NCBI GenBank assembly: GCA_964557005.1
Contig: CAZKYI010000004.1
Span: forward strand, 124,001-188,000
Origin: JBECKS01 sp964557005
GTDB taxonomy: Bacteria; Pseudomonadota; Gammaproteobacteria; Pseudomonadales; JBECKS01
Length of the DNA: 64,000 nt
Direction of reading: 5' to 3'
Shown here: positions 27,596 through 35,423 of the stretch, one piece after another
Layout: each line of letters begins with the position of its first letter
How positions within the stretch are numbered: the stretch's first letter is position 1
The notes under the pieces: generated by a model
Seen by the model: the letters and a program-made list of their open reading frames with translations, nothing else
Told to the model about the DNA's origin: nothing
Databases searched by the model: none
Translations under genes and position numbers: made by a program

Positions 27596-27623
27596 ACTTC
27601 GCATAATGTATATTATGTTAAAT
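27596..27623 (+). other. dif site (XerC/XerD chromosome-dimer resolution site)
   Basis: The XerC arm is ACTTCGCATAA (27596-27606), the centre TGTATA (27607-27612) and the XerD arm TTATGTTAAAT (27613-27623). From the fifth base on, all 24 bases equal E. coli dif as I remember it. The first four (ACTT) fit the gammaproteobacterial consensus RNTK. KOPS octamers on both sides point to it. It sits in the 216-bp gap between higA and the convergent vapC. Confidence 0.93.
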
Positions 27624-27679
27624 TACATATGCGATTCAAATAGCTGGCAATTCTTGCCAATGCCCCTCCATACCATCAT

Positions 27680-28063
27680 TTAATGAATATCGTTTTTAGC
27701 GAAATACTGGACATTATCCAGATCTTGAAAATGCTTATCTTGCGTCCATAAGGTTGCACCATACCGTTGCGCCGTTGCATAAATAATACTATCGGCTATG
27801 GCTAACTTGTGTTTTTGACCCAAATGAGCCGCATCAATGGCTATGCCTTCATCGAGGTCAGCTATATTTCCTTGCCGCATTTGAGCAAGCAGCTTAACAG
27901 CCATCTTCTTATCTACTTCTCTAAGGAAGTACTTGTATGTTTCGGTGAGGATGATGGTAGGTACAATTAGCTTACTTTGTTGTTTTATCGGTACTGCAAA
28001 CGTCCTGGCATTAGAATCTCCCTCAAAATATGCTATCCATGCGGATGAATCGATAATATTCAT
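27680..28063 (-). CDS. vapC: VapC-type PIN-domain ribonuclease toxin
   Basis: 127 residues. PIN-domain acidic residues are in IIDSSAWIAYFEGD (Asp5), LTETYKYF (Glu), and ADSIIYATAQ with TQDKHF near the C-terminus. VapC toxins cut tRNA or rRNA. The ATG overlaps the antitoxin stop by 4 bp. Its 3' end faces higA across the dif site. Confidence 0.92.
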   Translation of the reverse strand: MNIIDSSAWIAYFEGDSNARTFAVPIKQQSKLIVPTIILTETYKYFLREVDKKMAVKLLAQMRQGNIADLDEGIAIDAAHLGQKHKLAIADSIIYATAQRYGATLWTQDKHFQDLDNVQYFAKNDIH

Positions 28064-28272
28064 AACTTCCTGTCTGGTTCTCTAATAAATTCATTTTTCA
28101 ATTTGCCTTTCAGAATGCCTTGCAGGCTTTCTATTGGCTCGATGATGACAACTTCCATCTTCCCATCACATACAAACACTTCTATTTTTTGACCCACTTC
28201 AATCCCTAACGAATCACGAACATCTTTAGGAATAACAATTTGGAATTTTGGCGATACGGTAACGGTAGACAT
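28060..28272 (-). CDS. vapB: VapB/AbrB-type antitoxin
   Basis: 70 residues. The N-terminal swapped-hairpin AbrB/MazE DNA-binding domain has VTVSPKFQIVIPKDVRDSLGIEVGQKIEVFV. The short acidic/basic tail probably binds the toxin. GAGGA lies 7 bp before the ATG, a much stronger ribosome site than any near higB. Confidence 0.92.
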   Translation of the reverse strand: MSTVTVSPKFQIVIPKDVRDSLGIEVGQKIEVFVCDGKMEVVIIEPIESLQGILKGKLKNEFIREPDRKL

Positions 28273-28321
28273 CAGGCAATCCTCATCGATGGCAAAATGG
28301 TATGACGATTATGCACTCAAA

Positions 28322-29221
28322 TTACAAACAAGGAAAATTAGGTACTTCAGGGGTTGGGAATAATCTGTCGCCAAAGGTTTGATTAGTGGCACATGCGCCT
28401 GCTTCCCACTTGTAACTCGTGATGATTTTCTGTTTGGGTTCGGTGCTAAGAATGGAAATTTTCTGTTTCAAAGGGCCGTCCAGATAATAAATGTAGGTAA
28501 TGCTTTCATGTTCGGTTTGCTGGTTACCGGCATTCAGCTTGAAGGTTTTACTCTCGCTGACCTTGCCATCTTTGTAGGTGAAACTTTTAAACACAAAATC
28601 TGGCTTGCCGCTGCTCTGGTTAGTGAGAAGGATTTCCTTGATAAGCGTACTGGTTAAAACAAATTCATAATCAAAAGTGGAATTCCCCAGGTTGCTGCTG
28701 TCGTCGATGTCAAATTCAATTTTTTGAATAACGCCGTCCTGAAACTGGTAGTGAACCCTTTCTTCGATGGTCTTTATAAGTGCATTGTTCTCGGTACGAA
28801 TTTCAGTGTTGATGACAGATTGGCTGAGCTGCCCCGAACTATAGGAATAATCAATAACCACTTCGGCAAAGTTGCCATCATCGGCAAAATAGATTCGTTC
28901 GGTACGCGACATTTTTCCATCATTATCATACTCAACAATGTAATCAAAATTGGCTTCCGCAGCACGACGTGTGGTTCCACCACTCCATTGCTGTTGGGTG
29001 TTGTAATCAAACTGGGCAATATCGGCGAAAGCGCTTTCAGAATCTTCATCTGATTCAAAATAATAGGTTTCGACTTGCCGTAAACGAATGCCCAAATCGG
29101 GTTGTCCTGAGCAGCGTGCGGACACAGAACAGTCTTGATTTTTTTTACTGCCGCCACTATCTAAAACACAGGCACTAATCGTACAGAGGAATAAGGTGTA
29201 AATAAGATGCTTGTAGTTCAT
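28322..29221 (-). CDS. Hypothetical lipoprotein with YD-repeat-like beta strands
   Basis: 299 residues. A signal ends in the lipobox ISAC (Cys18), followed by a Gly/Ser/Lys linker. The rest is strand-rich with recurring Y-x-(Y/F)-x-x-G-x-(L/I/K) units (VEYDNDGKMSRTERIYF, DYSYSSGQLSQS, VHYQFQDGVIQKIEF, KSFTYKDGKVSESKTF), reminiscent of single YD/Rhs turns. I do not recognise a functional family. It is divergent from the DAHP synthase gene and lies just upstream of vapBC on the same strand. Confidence 0.75.
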   Translation of the reverse strand: MNYKHLIYTLFLCTISACVLDSGGSKKNQDCSVSARCSGQPDLGIRLRQVETYYFESDEDSESAFADIAQFDYNTQQQWSGGTTRRAAEANFDYIVEYDNDGKMSRTERIYFADDGNFAEVVIDYSYSSGQLSQSVINTEIRTENNALIKTIEERVHYQFQDGVIQKIEFDIDDSSNLGNSTFDYEFVLTSTLIKEILLTNQSSGKPDFVFKSFTYKDGKVSESKTFKLNAGNQQTEHESITYIYYLDGPLKQKISILSTEPKQKIITSYKWEAGACATNQTFGDRLFPTPEVPNFPCL

Positions 29222-29288
29222 GACCCCTATTTTAATGTAGTATGCGCCCTCCTTCGAGCCTATTCGTATTCGTCGAGAAATAAATAGT

Positions 29289-30356
29289 ATGAGTGAAAGT
29301 CGTATTGATGATCTGCGGATTAAATCCCAGCGTACCCTGATTACTCCAAAAGCACTTCAGGCTGCCGTTCCACGTACTGAAAGTGCCTCACAAACCGTGA
29401 TTAATGGTCGTCAGCAAGTTAAAAATATTCTGGACAGGAAAGATCACCGCTTACTGGTGGTGGTTGGCCCTTGCTCCATTCACGATTTAAAAGTCGCACG
29501 TGAATATGCCACGAAGCTCAAGCAACTGTCTGAAGAAGTGAAAGATACCCTGCTGCTGGTGATGCGCGTTTATTTTGAAAAACCACGCACCACAGTGGGC
29601 TGGAAAGGTTTAATCAATGACCCTCATCTGAATGATACCTTTCAAATTGAAGAAGGTTTGCACATTGCGCGTCGCCTGTTGCTCGAACTGAATGAAATGG
29701 GGCTTCCCTGTTCTACCGAAGCACTAGACCCAATCACACCACAATATCTACAGGATTTGATTTCGTGGTCGGCCATTGGTGCGCGCACCACGGAATCACA
29801 AACGCATCGGGAAATGTCCAGCGGTCTTTCCTGTGCGGTTGGTTTTAAAAACGGCACTGATGGTGGTTTGCAAGTGGCGACCAACGCCCTGCTTTCGGTA
29901 GAAAGCCCGCATAATTTTCTGGGGATTTCGAAGGAAGGTCAGGTGTCGGTGATTGAAACCATGGGCAACCCACATGCACACATCGTGCTGCGTGGTGGTA
30001 GCGGAAAGCCCAATTACGATTCTGTAAGCGTGGCCTTGTGTGAAAGTGAACTGGCAAAGTCAGGCCTGAAACAAAACATCATGATTGATTGTTCGCATGC
30101 CAACTCCAATAAAGATGCGGCGCTTCAAGTTCCTGTACTTGAAAACGTGGCCAATCAAATTGTTGAAGGTAACAAATCCATCATTGGGGTAATGATTGAA
30201 AGCAATCTGGCATTTGGTAATCAAAGTATTCCCAAGGATTTAAGCCAGTTGAAATATGGTGTATCAGTAACCGATGCCTGCATTGACTGGAATCAAACTG
30301 AAAATGCCTTACGCAACATGCGTAATAAACTGAAAGACATCTTGCCAAATCGTTAA
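29289..30356 (+). CDS. 3-deoxy-7-phosphoheptulonate (DAHP) synthase, class I
   Basis: 355 residues. It condenses phosphoenolpyruvate and erythrose-4-phosphate as the first step of aromatic amino-acid synthesis. Motifs are LLVVVGPCSIHD (PEP site), KPRTTVGWKGLINDP, GARTTESQTHREMSSGL, and the metal-site Cys/His in MIDCSHANSNKD. It is of the AroF/AroG/AroH type, but I cannot tell which amino acid inhibits it. Only a weak promoter is visible in the short divergent gap. Confidence 0.95.
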   Translation: MSESRIDDLRIKSQRTLITPKALQAAVPRTESASQTVINGRQQVKNILDRKDHRLLVVVGPCSIHDLKVAREYATKLKQLSEEVKDTLLLVMRVYFEKPRTTVGWKGLINDPHLNDTFQIEEGLHIARRLLLELNEMGLPCSTEALDPITPQYLQDLISWSAIGARTTESQTHREMSSGLSCAVGFKNGTDGGLQVATNALLSVESPHNFLGISKEGQVSVIETMGNPHAHIVLRGGSGKPNYDSVSVALCESELAKSGLKQNIMIDCSHANSNKDAALQVPVLENVANQIVEGNKSIIGVMIESNLAFGNQSIPKDLSQLKYGVSVTDACIDWNQTENALRNMRNKLKDILPNR

Positions 30357-30365
30357 ATAGTTTTT

Positions 30366-30629
30366 ATGGAAACTATCATCGGTTATATCGGCGCTTTTTG
30401 CACAACGATTTCCTTTCTTCCACAAATCATCAAGGTGATTCAAACACGTGATACCCAGTCGCTGTCGTTGAGCATGTACGCCGTATTTACGATTGGTGTG
30501 TGCTTCTGGTTAGCTTATGGCATTTTAAAACAGGACGGGGTGATTATGCTGGCCAACAGTGTGACCTTGTTGTTAACCCTGCCCATCCTGCTGATAAAAA
30601 TCAGGAATGATTTTTATCTAAAAAAATAA
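30366..30629 (+). CDS. SemiSWEET-type sugar transporter
   Basis: 87 residues, one three-helix MtN3/SWEET bundle that works as a dimer. The PQ motif is in TTISFLPQIIKVIQTRDTQSLS, and the last helices are YAVFTIGVCFWLAYGI and MLANSVTLLLTLPILL. It lies 9 bp after the DAHP synthase stop and is probably co-transcribed. The substrate is not evident; family members carry glucose or sucrose. Confidence 0.9.
   Translation: METIIGYIGAFCTTISFLPQIIKVIQTRDTQSLSLSMYAVFTIGVCFWLAYGILKQDGVIMLANSVTLLLTLPILLIKIRNDFYLKK
30577..30584 (-). promoter_or_regulatory. KOPS octamer, nearest to dif on the right
   Basis: CCCTGCCC on the plus strand, i.e. GGGCAGGG on the minus strand. Further minus-strand copies right of dif are at 42082-42089, 51537-51544 and 62151-62158, all facing left toward dif. 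Confidence 0.65.
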
Positions 30630-30644
30630 AATTCGCGCTGAATC

Positions 30645-33044
30645 TTATTCTACAGCTTCTGCTGCTTTTCCTTTTTTCTCACGCTTGTGCAAATCGATGT
30701 GCGTTTTGCCTTCACGGATATTGATACCCGGATTCCACTTCAACCACTTGCCCGATTTTTCTTGCCAGTGCATGGTAAATATGTGCCCATCGTCAACCAT
30801 TTTACCGGCCTGTTCTTCCGGTGGTGTTGCAAATGAAAGCCCACCCGCAAACATTCTTTCAATCGGCGCGATGGTGCAACCAAAAAATCCGCCATAACCA
30901 AAACCACACTGCATACCGCTGGCATTCCAGAACACCGTATTTTCACGAATTAACGGTCTGAAAGTTTCACGAATGTGTGCAAGGATATAAACGTCATTGG
31001 CATCTTCTGAAAGTTCAAAACCAACCACCTTACCGACAATCATTTCCCTGTACCAAACCGGATCATTGCGAATAATGGTACGCGCGCGCTCTGCTTTTAA
31101 ACGCACGGTAATACCACTGGTGCTATCGGCATAAGCACCTGCGGGCATGTAATCCAGACCAACAAATTCAGTCGCAGGTTTACCCACACCTGGTTTCACC
31201 TGAATAAAACCACCAAATAGCAGTGTATCGACATTTTGCATACGAAAACCAACTTCGGCAGTTGCTACCCAAAAAACAGAATCTTCTTTCAATACACTTT
31301 CGCCTTCGGGATAAACCAGCACTTTGGTTGCAACGCGTTTAAGATCATCGAACCATTTCACTTCTTTTACTTCACCAATTTTAATGCCCTGATATTTCAG
31401 TTCAGCGCCCGCAGCCAATCCTTCTGCCGAAGGAAATTCGATTGAAACCAAAGTGCCTTTTTCATGTGCTGCATCATAATCTTCATACAATTTGTAACGA
31501 TCACGATTTTTTGCTTTCGGTGCATCGCTGTTCAAGTCTGTCTCAATGGCAATACCACCACTAATCACCGATGCCAGAGATTCCGTTCTTACCTTGATTC
31601 CTTTTTTCGGCAAGCTGGCTTCCACTGTCACACCACTTGCGTTGTAGAAACGGGTTTCGGCATTGATGTATTTCGCTGCTTGCGGCTCAATAAAAATATG
31701 AATCAATACTTCGCCAGTGGTTTTTGAAAATTCATAATTTTTTACCTGACCAATCGGAATCTTGCGATAAAAAATATTTGAACCTTCCGACAACGAACCC
31801 AGCACAGGTGAAGTCAATGTCAGGTGCAAACCAGGTTTGTTGGAATCCATCGGCGGCGTGTTGTCTTGCGCACGAAATACTGTAGTCGGCTCCCCTTTTC
31901 CAGGTCTGAAAGTCACATAGTTACCGAACAATAAAGTTTCAAGGCCACTCACACCTTGCAATGAAAATTTCGCACCGACCTTCCAGAATTTTGTTCCCGT
32001 ATTGAGCATTGATTCAATCGATGGATCAAACACTACATGCGCTTTAACACCGTTCAAATCATCAGCCAGTTCAATGCTGCGAATGATGCCGACACGCTGA
32101 CCCTGATACACAATTTTGGTGATGTCTTCCGTTAAACCATCACCATCGCTGAAATGAATCGTGCCATCGATGCCCACTTCGGCCAGATCAAAATCTTCAT
32201 ACAACTCAAAACTATCCCCTGTTTCCGCGAGCGTCATGTCGGCATCTTCGGGTGTTGAAAACGCAATGCCACCTGAAATAATCGAAGACAGCGATTCTGT
32301 TCTGATTTTTATGCCAGAAAGATTTCCTTTGACATTGATGCCACTGCCGTCCCAGAAACGCGAACCTTTTTTCACCAAATGTTGAAATTCTTCCTGAATG
32401 TAAATGCGAATTTGCACGCCATCTTCTTTCTCATTCAGACGATAGGATTGCACGCTGCCCACAGGAATTTTTTTGAAAAGCACTTCACTGCCTTCTGAAA
32501 TGGAACCCAGTTCCTTGCTATGCAGTGTTAGATGTAACCCTGGCAAATCCACTGAAATGGGTGGAATATCTTCCAGCGCAATAAAATAGCGTGTAGGTTC
32601 ACCGCCCAAATCCGGTTGCATGCCAATGTAGTTTCCCGAAAACAAGGTGTCGATACCCGATACCCCTGAAAGTGAAATACGCGGTTTCACCAGCCAGAAA
32701 TCGGTTTCAGTGGTAAGAAACTTGCCCGCACTGCGTTGAATTTCTGCTGTAACAATCACACCCGTGAGATCATCCTTGGCAATCATGTTGGTCACAATGC
32801 CGACGGGAATTCCCTTGTAAACCACTTTGGTTTTATCCAGCACAATGCCATCGCCCGATGCAAATTCAATTTCGATGGCAATATCTTCCTGCAACCAGGT
32901 GCTCAATAAAAACCAGCAACCGAGCACAAAGGCAACTATGGGCAAAATCCATATCGGCGAAATTCCCTTGTGTTTTTTCAGAATCAGTTGCTCAAGTGGC
33001 AAACTGTCATCACTGGCTTTATCAAAATCTTGATTTTCGGACAT
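30645..33044 (-). CDS. pqiB: PqiB/LetB-like MCE protein with six MCE domains
   Basis: 799 residues. One N-terminal membrane helix (about 29-49) is followed by six MCE domains at roughly 57-145, 168-262, 295-385, 405-500, 533-620 and 643-735. Each has a KGIPVG-like turn and a SGGIAF or FGNYV-like pore-loop end. MCE proteins stack as hexameric tubes that move lipid between the inner and outer membranes. E. coli PqiB has three domains and LetB seven, so this is intermediate. It is directly downstream of the two PqiA/LetA genes. Confidence 0.92.
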   Translation of the reverse strand: MSENQDFDKASDDSLPLEQLILKKHKGISPIWILPIVAFVLGCWFLLSTWLQEDIAIEIEFASGDGIVLDKTKVVYKGIPVGIVTNMIAKDDLTGVIVTAEIQRSAGKFLTTETDFWLVKPRISLSGVSGIDTLFSGNYIGMQPDLGGEPTRYFIALEDIPPISVDLPGLHLTLHSKELGSISEGSEVLFKKIPVGSVQSYRLNEKEDGVQIRIYIQEEFQHLVKKGSRFWDGSGINVKGNLSGIKIRTESLSSIISGGIAFSTPEDADMTLAETGDSFELYEDFDLAEVGIDGTIHFSDGDGLTEDITKIVYQGQRVGIIRSIELADDLNGVKAHVVFDPSIESMLNTGTKFWKVGAKFSLQGVSGLETLLFGNYVTFRPGKGEPTTVFRAQDNTPPMDSNKPGLHLTLTSPVLGSLSEGSNIFYRKIPIGQVKNYEFSKTTGEVLIHIFIEPQAAKYINAETRFYNASGVTVEASLPKKGIKVRTESLASVISGGIAIETDLNSDAPKAKNRDRYKLYEDYDAAHEKGTLVSIEFPSAEGLAAGAELKYQGIKIGEVKEVKWFDDLKRVATKVLVYPEGESVLKEDSVFWVATAEVGFRMQNVDTLLFGGFIQVKPGVGKPATEFVGLDYMPAGAYADSTSGITVRLKAERARTIIRNDPVWYREMIVGKVVGFELSEDANDVYILAHIRETFRPLIRENTVFWNASGMQCGFGYGGFFGCTIAPIERMFAGGLSFATPPEEQAGKMVDDGHIFTMHWQEKSGKWLKWNPGINIREGKTHIDLHKREKKGKAAEAVE

Positions 33045-33680
33045 TTACTTTTTCTCCTGTTGATCCCATAACAAGCGCGGGTCAAACATTTCCCCTGCAA
33101 TCATGGTAATAACACACATCGAGGCAAATGCGGGTGCCCCCAAACCCACCTGGATATTCACAAAATTTCCAAGTTGTAACAGCGAAATAAACAAGGCGGC
33201 GAAAAAAATATCAACCATCGACCACCTGCCAATAAACACAATAAAACGATAGAGACGGGTTAACTGAAAGCGATCAACCACTCTCCTGGTTTGAAGCACC
33301 CACAGCAAATAACTTAAACCCACCAGTTTGAATAAAGGTACAACCACACTGGCCAGAAACACAATCAGCGCCAGCCCCCATAACTGTTCTTCAGCCATGT
33401 TTTTGACACCACCCATGATGGTTTTTTCAAAAGTGCCTGAACCAAGCTGCGTAATAATCATCACTGGAAACACATGCGAAGGAACGAAAGTCATATAACC
33501 AAGTGCCACCATTGCCCAGGTACGGCTGATACTGTTTTCCTTGCGCAAATGAATTTTGGAATGGCAACGCGGGCAACGCAGGGAATATCCTTTTTTCGGC
33601 ACAACCAGCTGTGAAACAAAATGACAGGAATGACACAGCGCCATTCTTTCCTGCATACCTGTGCGCTGCACCAGCTCCAT
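33045..33680 (-). CDS. pqiA: PqiA/LetA-like membrane protein, second half
   Basis: 211 residues. A zinc-ribbon-like CHSCHF...CPRCHSKIH is followed by about four membrane segments (MVALGYMTFVPSHVFPVMII, LALIVFLASVVVPLFKLVGL, FIVFIGRWSMVDIFFAALF). E. coli PqiA and LetA contain two such units in one chain; here each unit is its own gene. Its ATG shares one base with the stop of the first-half gene, and pqiB begins immediately after its stop. Probably the inner-membrane part of the MCE lipid transporter. Confidence 0.88.
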   Translation of the reverse strand: MELVQRTGMQERMALCHSCHFVSQLVVPKKGYSLRCPRCHSKIHLRKENSISRTWAMVALGYMTFVPSHVFPVMIITQLGSGTFEKTIMGGVKNMAEEQLWGLALIVFLASVVVPLFKLVGLSYLLWVLQTRRVVDRFQLTRLYRFIVFIGRWSMVDIFFAALFISLLQLGNFVNIQVGLGAPAFASMCVITMIAGEMFDPRLLWDQQEKK

Positions 33681-34426
33681 TAGCGGCTCCTTTTATCGAG
33701 CAACTGCCACACCAGTTGCGCATTCAAGGTGACAGAAGACAGCACGCAAGCCAGCATAATGCCAAGAAAAGCATAGAAGCCATAACCAGGTGTTGCATCG
33801 GCCGAGCTGGCCATTTTATCAACATTGGTAAACGTGATGACAAAACCGAGCAAATACACTTCCAGCATCGCCCAAACGTGAATTTCTTTATACCAGCGAA
33901 AGAACATCACACCGTAATCTTTCAAACCACCAACGGCCATTTTGCGAATAGCAAAGGAAATCGGATTTTTGTACAGCAGCGTCCCTATGCCAAACGGGTT
34001 TTCCCTGATCAAGCGATCCAGGTAAATACAGCTAATCACCAGAAACACCAACAGCAAATCCAGAAACGGCGCAGCAATCGCACCCCAAAACGTAATGGCA
34101 GCTACCAAAGGGTCACCCTGTTTGATAAATACCAGTACGCCATCAAACATGTTTACAGTAATTTCAGAACCAAAAGGCGTAATCACCATCATCGGTAAAA
34201 AAATGGCAGGCAGGAACAGAATCAACCCTGTCATCACCACCGCATAGGCCACACTCAAGGTATCTGCACGATTGTGATACAGCACTGCCCTGCAACGTGG
34301 GCAACTCAAATCGTAGTGTGGCGGCACATAAATATCGTCCAGCAAAAGGTCGCAGTACTCACACACCACATGATTGAGATGCGTAGTATCTTTCTCACTC
34401 TTTTTGTTGAGTTTAAAAATAGCCAT
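33680..34426 (-). CDS. pqiA: PqiA/LetA-like membrane protein, first half
   Basis: 248 residues. Zinc-ribbon cysteines CEYCDLLL...CPRCRAVLYH are followed by four membrane segments (AVVMTGLILFLPAIFLPMMVI, AAITFWGAIAAPFLDLLLVFLVI, HVWAMLEVYLLGFVITF, GFYAFLGIMLACVLS). It heads the pqiA-pqiA-pqiB run. A split pair like this is known in other Proteobacteria, so I read it as a genuine two-subunit arrangement, not a frameshift. The frames differ, and each part carries its own complete zinc ribbon. Confidence 0.88.
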   Translation of the reverse strand: MAIFKLNKKSEKDTTHLNHVVCEYCDLLLDDIYVPPHYDLSCPRCRAVLYHNRADTLSVAYAVVMTGLILFLPAIFLPMMVITPFGSEITVNMFDGVLVFIKQGDPLVAAITFWGAIAAPFLDLLLVFLVISCIYLDRLIRENPFGIGTLLYKNPISFAIRKMAVGGLKDYGVMFFRWYKEIHVWAMLEVYLLGFVITFTNVDKMASSADATPGYGFYAFLGIMLACVLSSVTLNAQLVWQLLDKRSR

Positions 34427-34565
34427 AGCATGGAGGGGAATTATTATTATGGGCTTGCCGATTTTTTTGAGTTATTTGATACAATCGCCAAGTTTTGTGT
34501 GAGGCAGTTTATAGCACGAAAGCACTTCAAGGTCAGTCTCTAACTATCGAATTCCATTATATTTT

Positions 34566-35414
34566 ATGAATCAAAAATCCAAACAAAAATGCGTACTGAT
34601 CACGGGTTGTTCTTCTGGCATTGGTGCTGCCCTGGCCAGAGAATGTCACGCGCAAGGGTATCAGGTGGTCGCAACAGCACGCAGACCTGAAAGCCTGAAA
34701 ACGCTCGAATCACTGGGTATTGAATGCCTGAAGCTCGATGTGAACAGCCCGCAAGACATCACAGCACTGGTTTCCTACTTTAAGAATCGCAGCCAAACGA
34801 TTGATTTTATTATCAATAATGCAGGGATTGGTTTGATGGCACCAATGAGTGATCTGGACGTTGAAACCCTGCATCAGCAATTCCAGACCAATGTGTATGC
34901 CATTGTGAATATCACCAATGCGCTCGTGCCTTTACTGGTTGCACAAAAACATGGCTGCATTATCAATATCGGCAGTGTGTCGGGCATTCTCACCACACCC
35001 TTTGCAGGCGCTTATTGCGCAAGCAAGGCGGCCGTACATGCCATCAGCGAAGCCTACCGCATGGAACTGGCACCCTTCGGAATTGATGTGTGTATCGTGC
35101 AGCCAGGTGCCATTCAATCTTCCTTCGGCAGCAATGCCACCGCCACGACCGAGCAACTGCTCAAGGCCGATTCCCTGTTCGCACCGATAGAAGCTGCCGT
35201 GCGTAAACGCGCCAATGCTTCGCAGGAAAATCCGAGCAGTGCCGAAGACTTCGCCAAAGTGCTTGTTAAACATATGGCTACTGGCAAACCGCCTGCGGTG
35301 ATGCGCATTGGCAACGGCAGCACCTTGTTGCCTTTACTGCCACGCATATTGCCCCCTCGCCTGCTCGACAAGGCTTTGGGCAAACCTTTCAAACTCGACA
35401 AACTCAAGCGCTAG
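34566..35414 (+). CDS. SDR-family NAD(P)-dependent oxidoreductase
   Basis: 282 residues, classical short-chain dehydrogenase. The cofactor motif is ITGCSSGIGAALA, the structural motif INNAG, and the catalytic set is Ser in INIGSVSGI and YCASK. The C-terminal extension resembles the 1-acyl-DHAP/retinol-type SDRs. The substrate is unknown. It ends 9 bp before the CaiB-type gene, so the two may act on the same acyl substrate. Confidence 0.92.
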   Translation: MNQKSKQKCVLITGCSSGIGAALARECHAQGYQVVATARRPESLKTLESLGIECLKLDVNSPQDITALVSYFKNRSQTIDFIINNAGIGLMAPMSDLDVETLHQQFQTNVYAIVNITNALVPLLVAQKHGCIINIGSVSGILTTPFAGAYCASKAAVHAISEAYRMELAPFGIDVCIVQPGAIQSSFGSNATATTEQLLKADSLFAPIEAAVRKRANASQENPSSAEDFAKVLVKHMATGKPPAVMRIGNGSTLLPLLPRILPPRLLDKALGKPFKLDKLKR

Positions 35415-35423
35415 GGAGACATC

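Noticed and set aside
33611..34198. 195-codon open frame opposite the pqiA genes
   Set aside because: The minus-strand frames carry complete zinc-ribbon and membrane motifs; this one has none.
33045..34426. Frameshifted single pqiA pseudogene
   Set aside because: Both parts have their own zinc ribbon and start codon and share a TAATG junction, and split pairs are known elsewhere.
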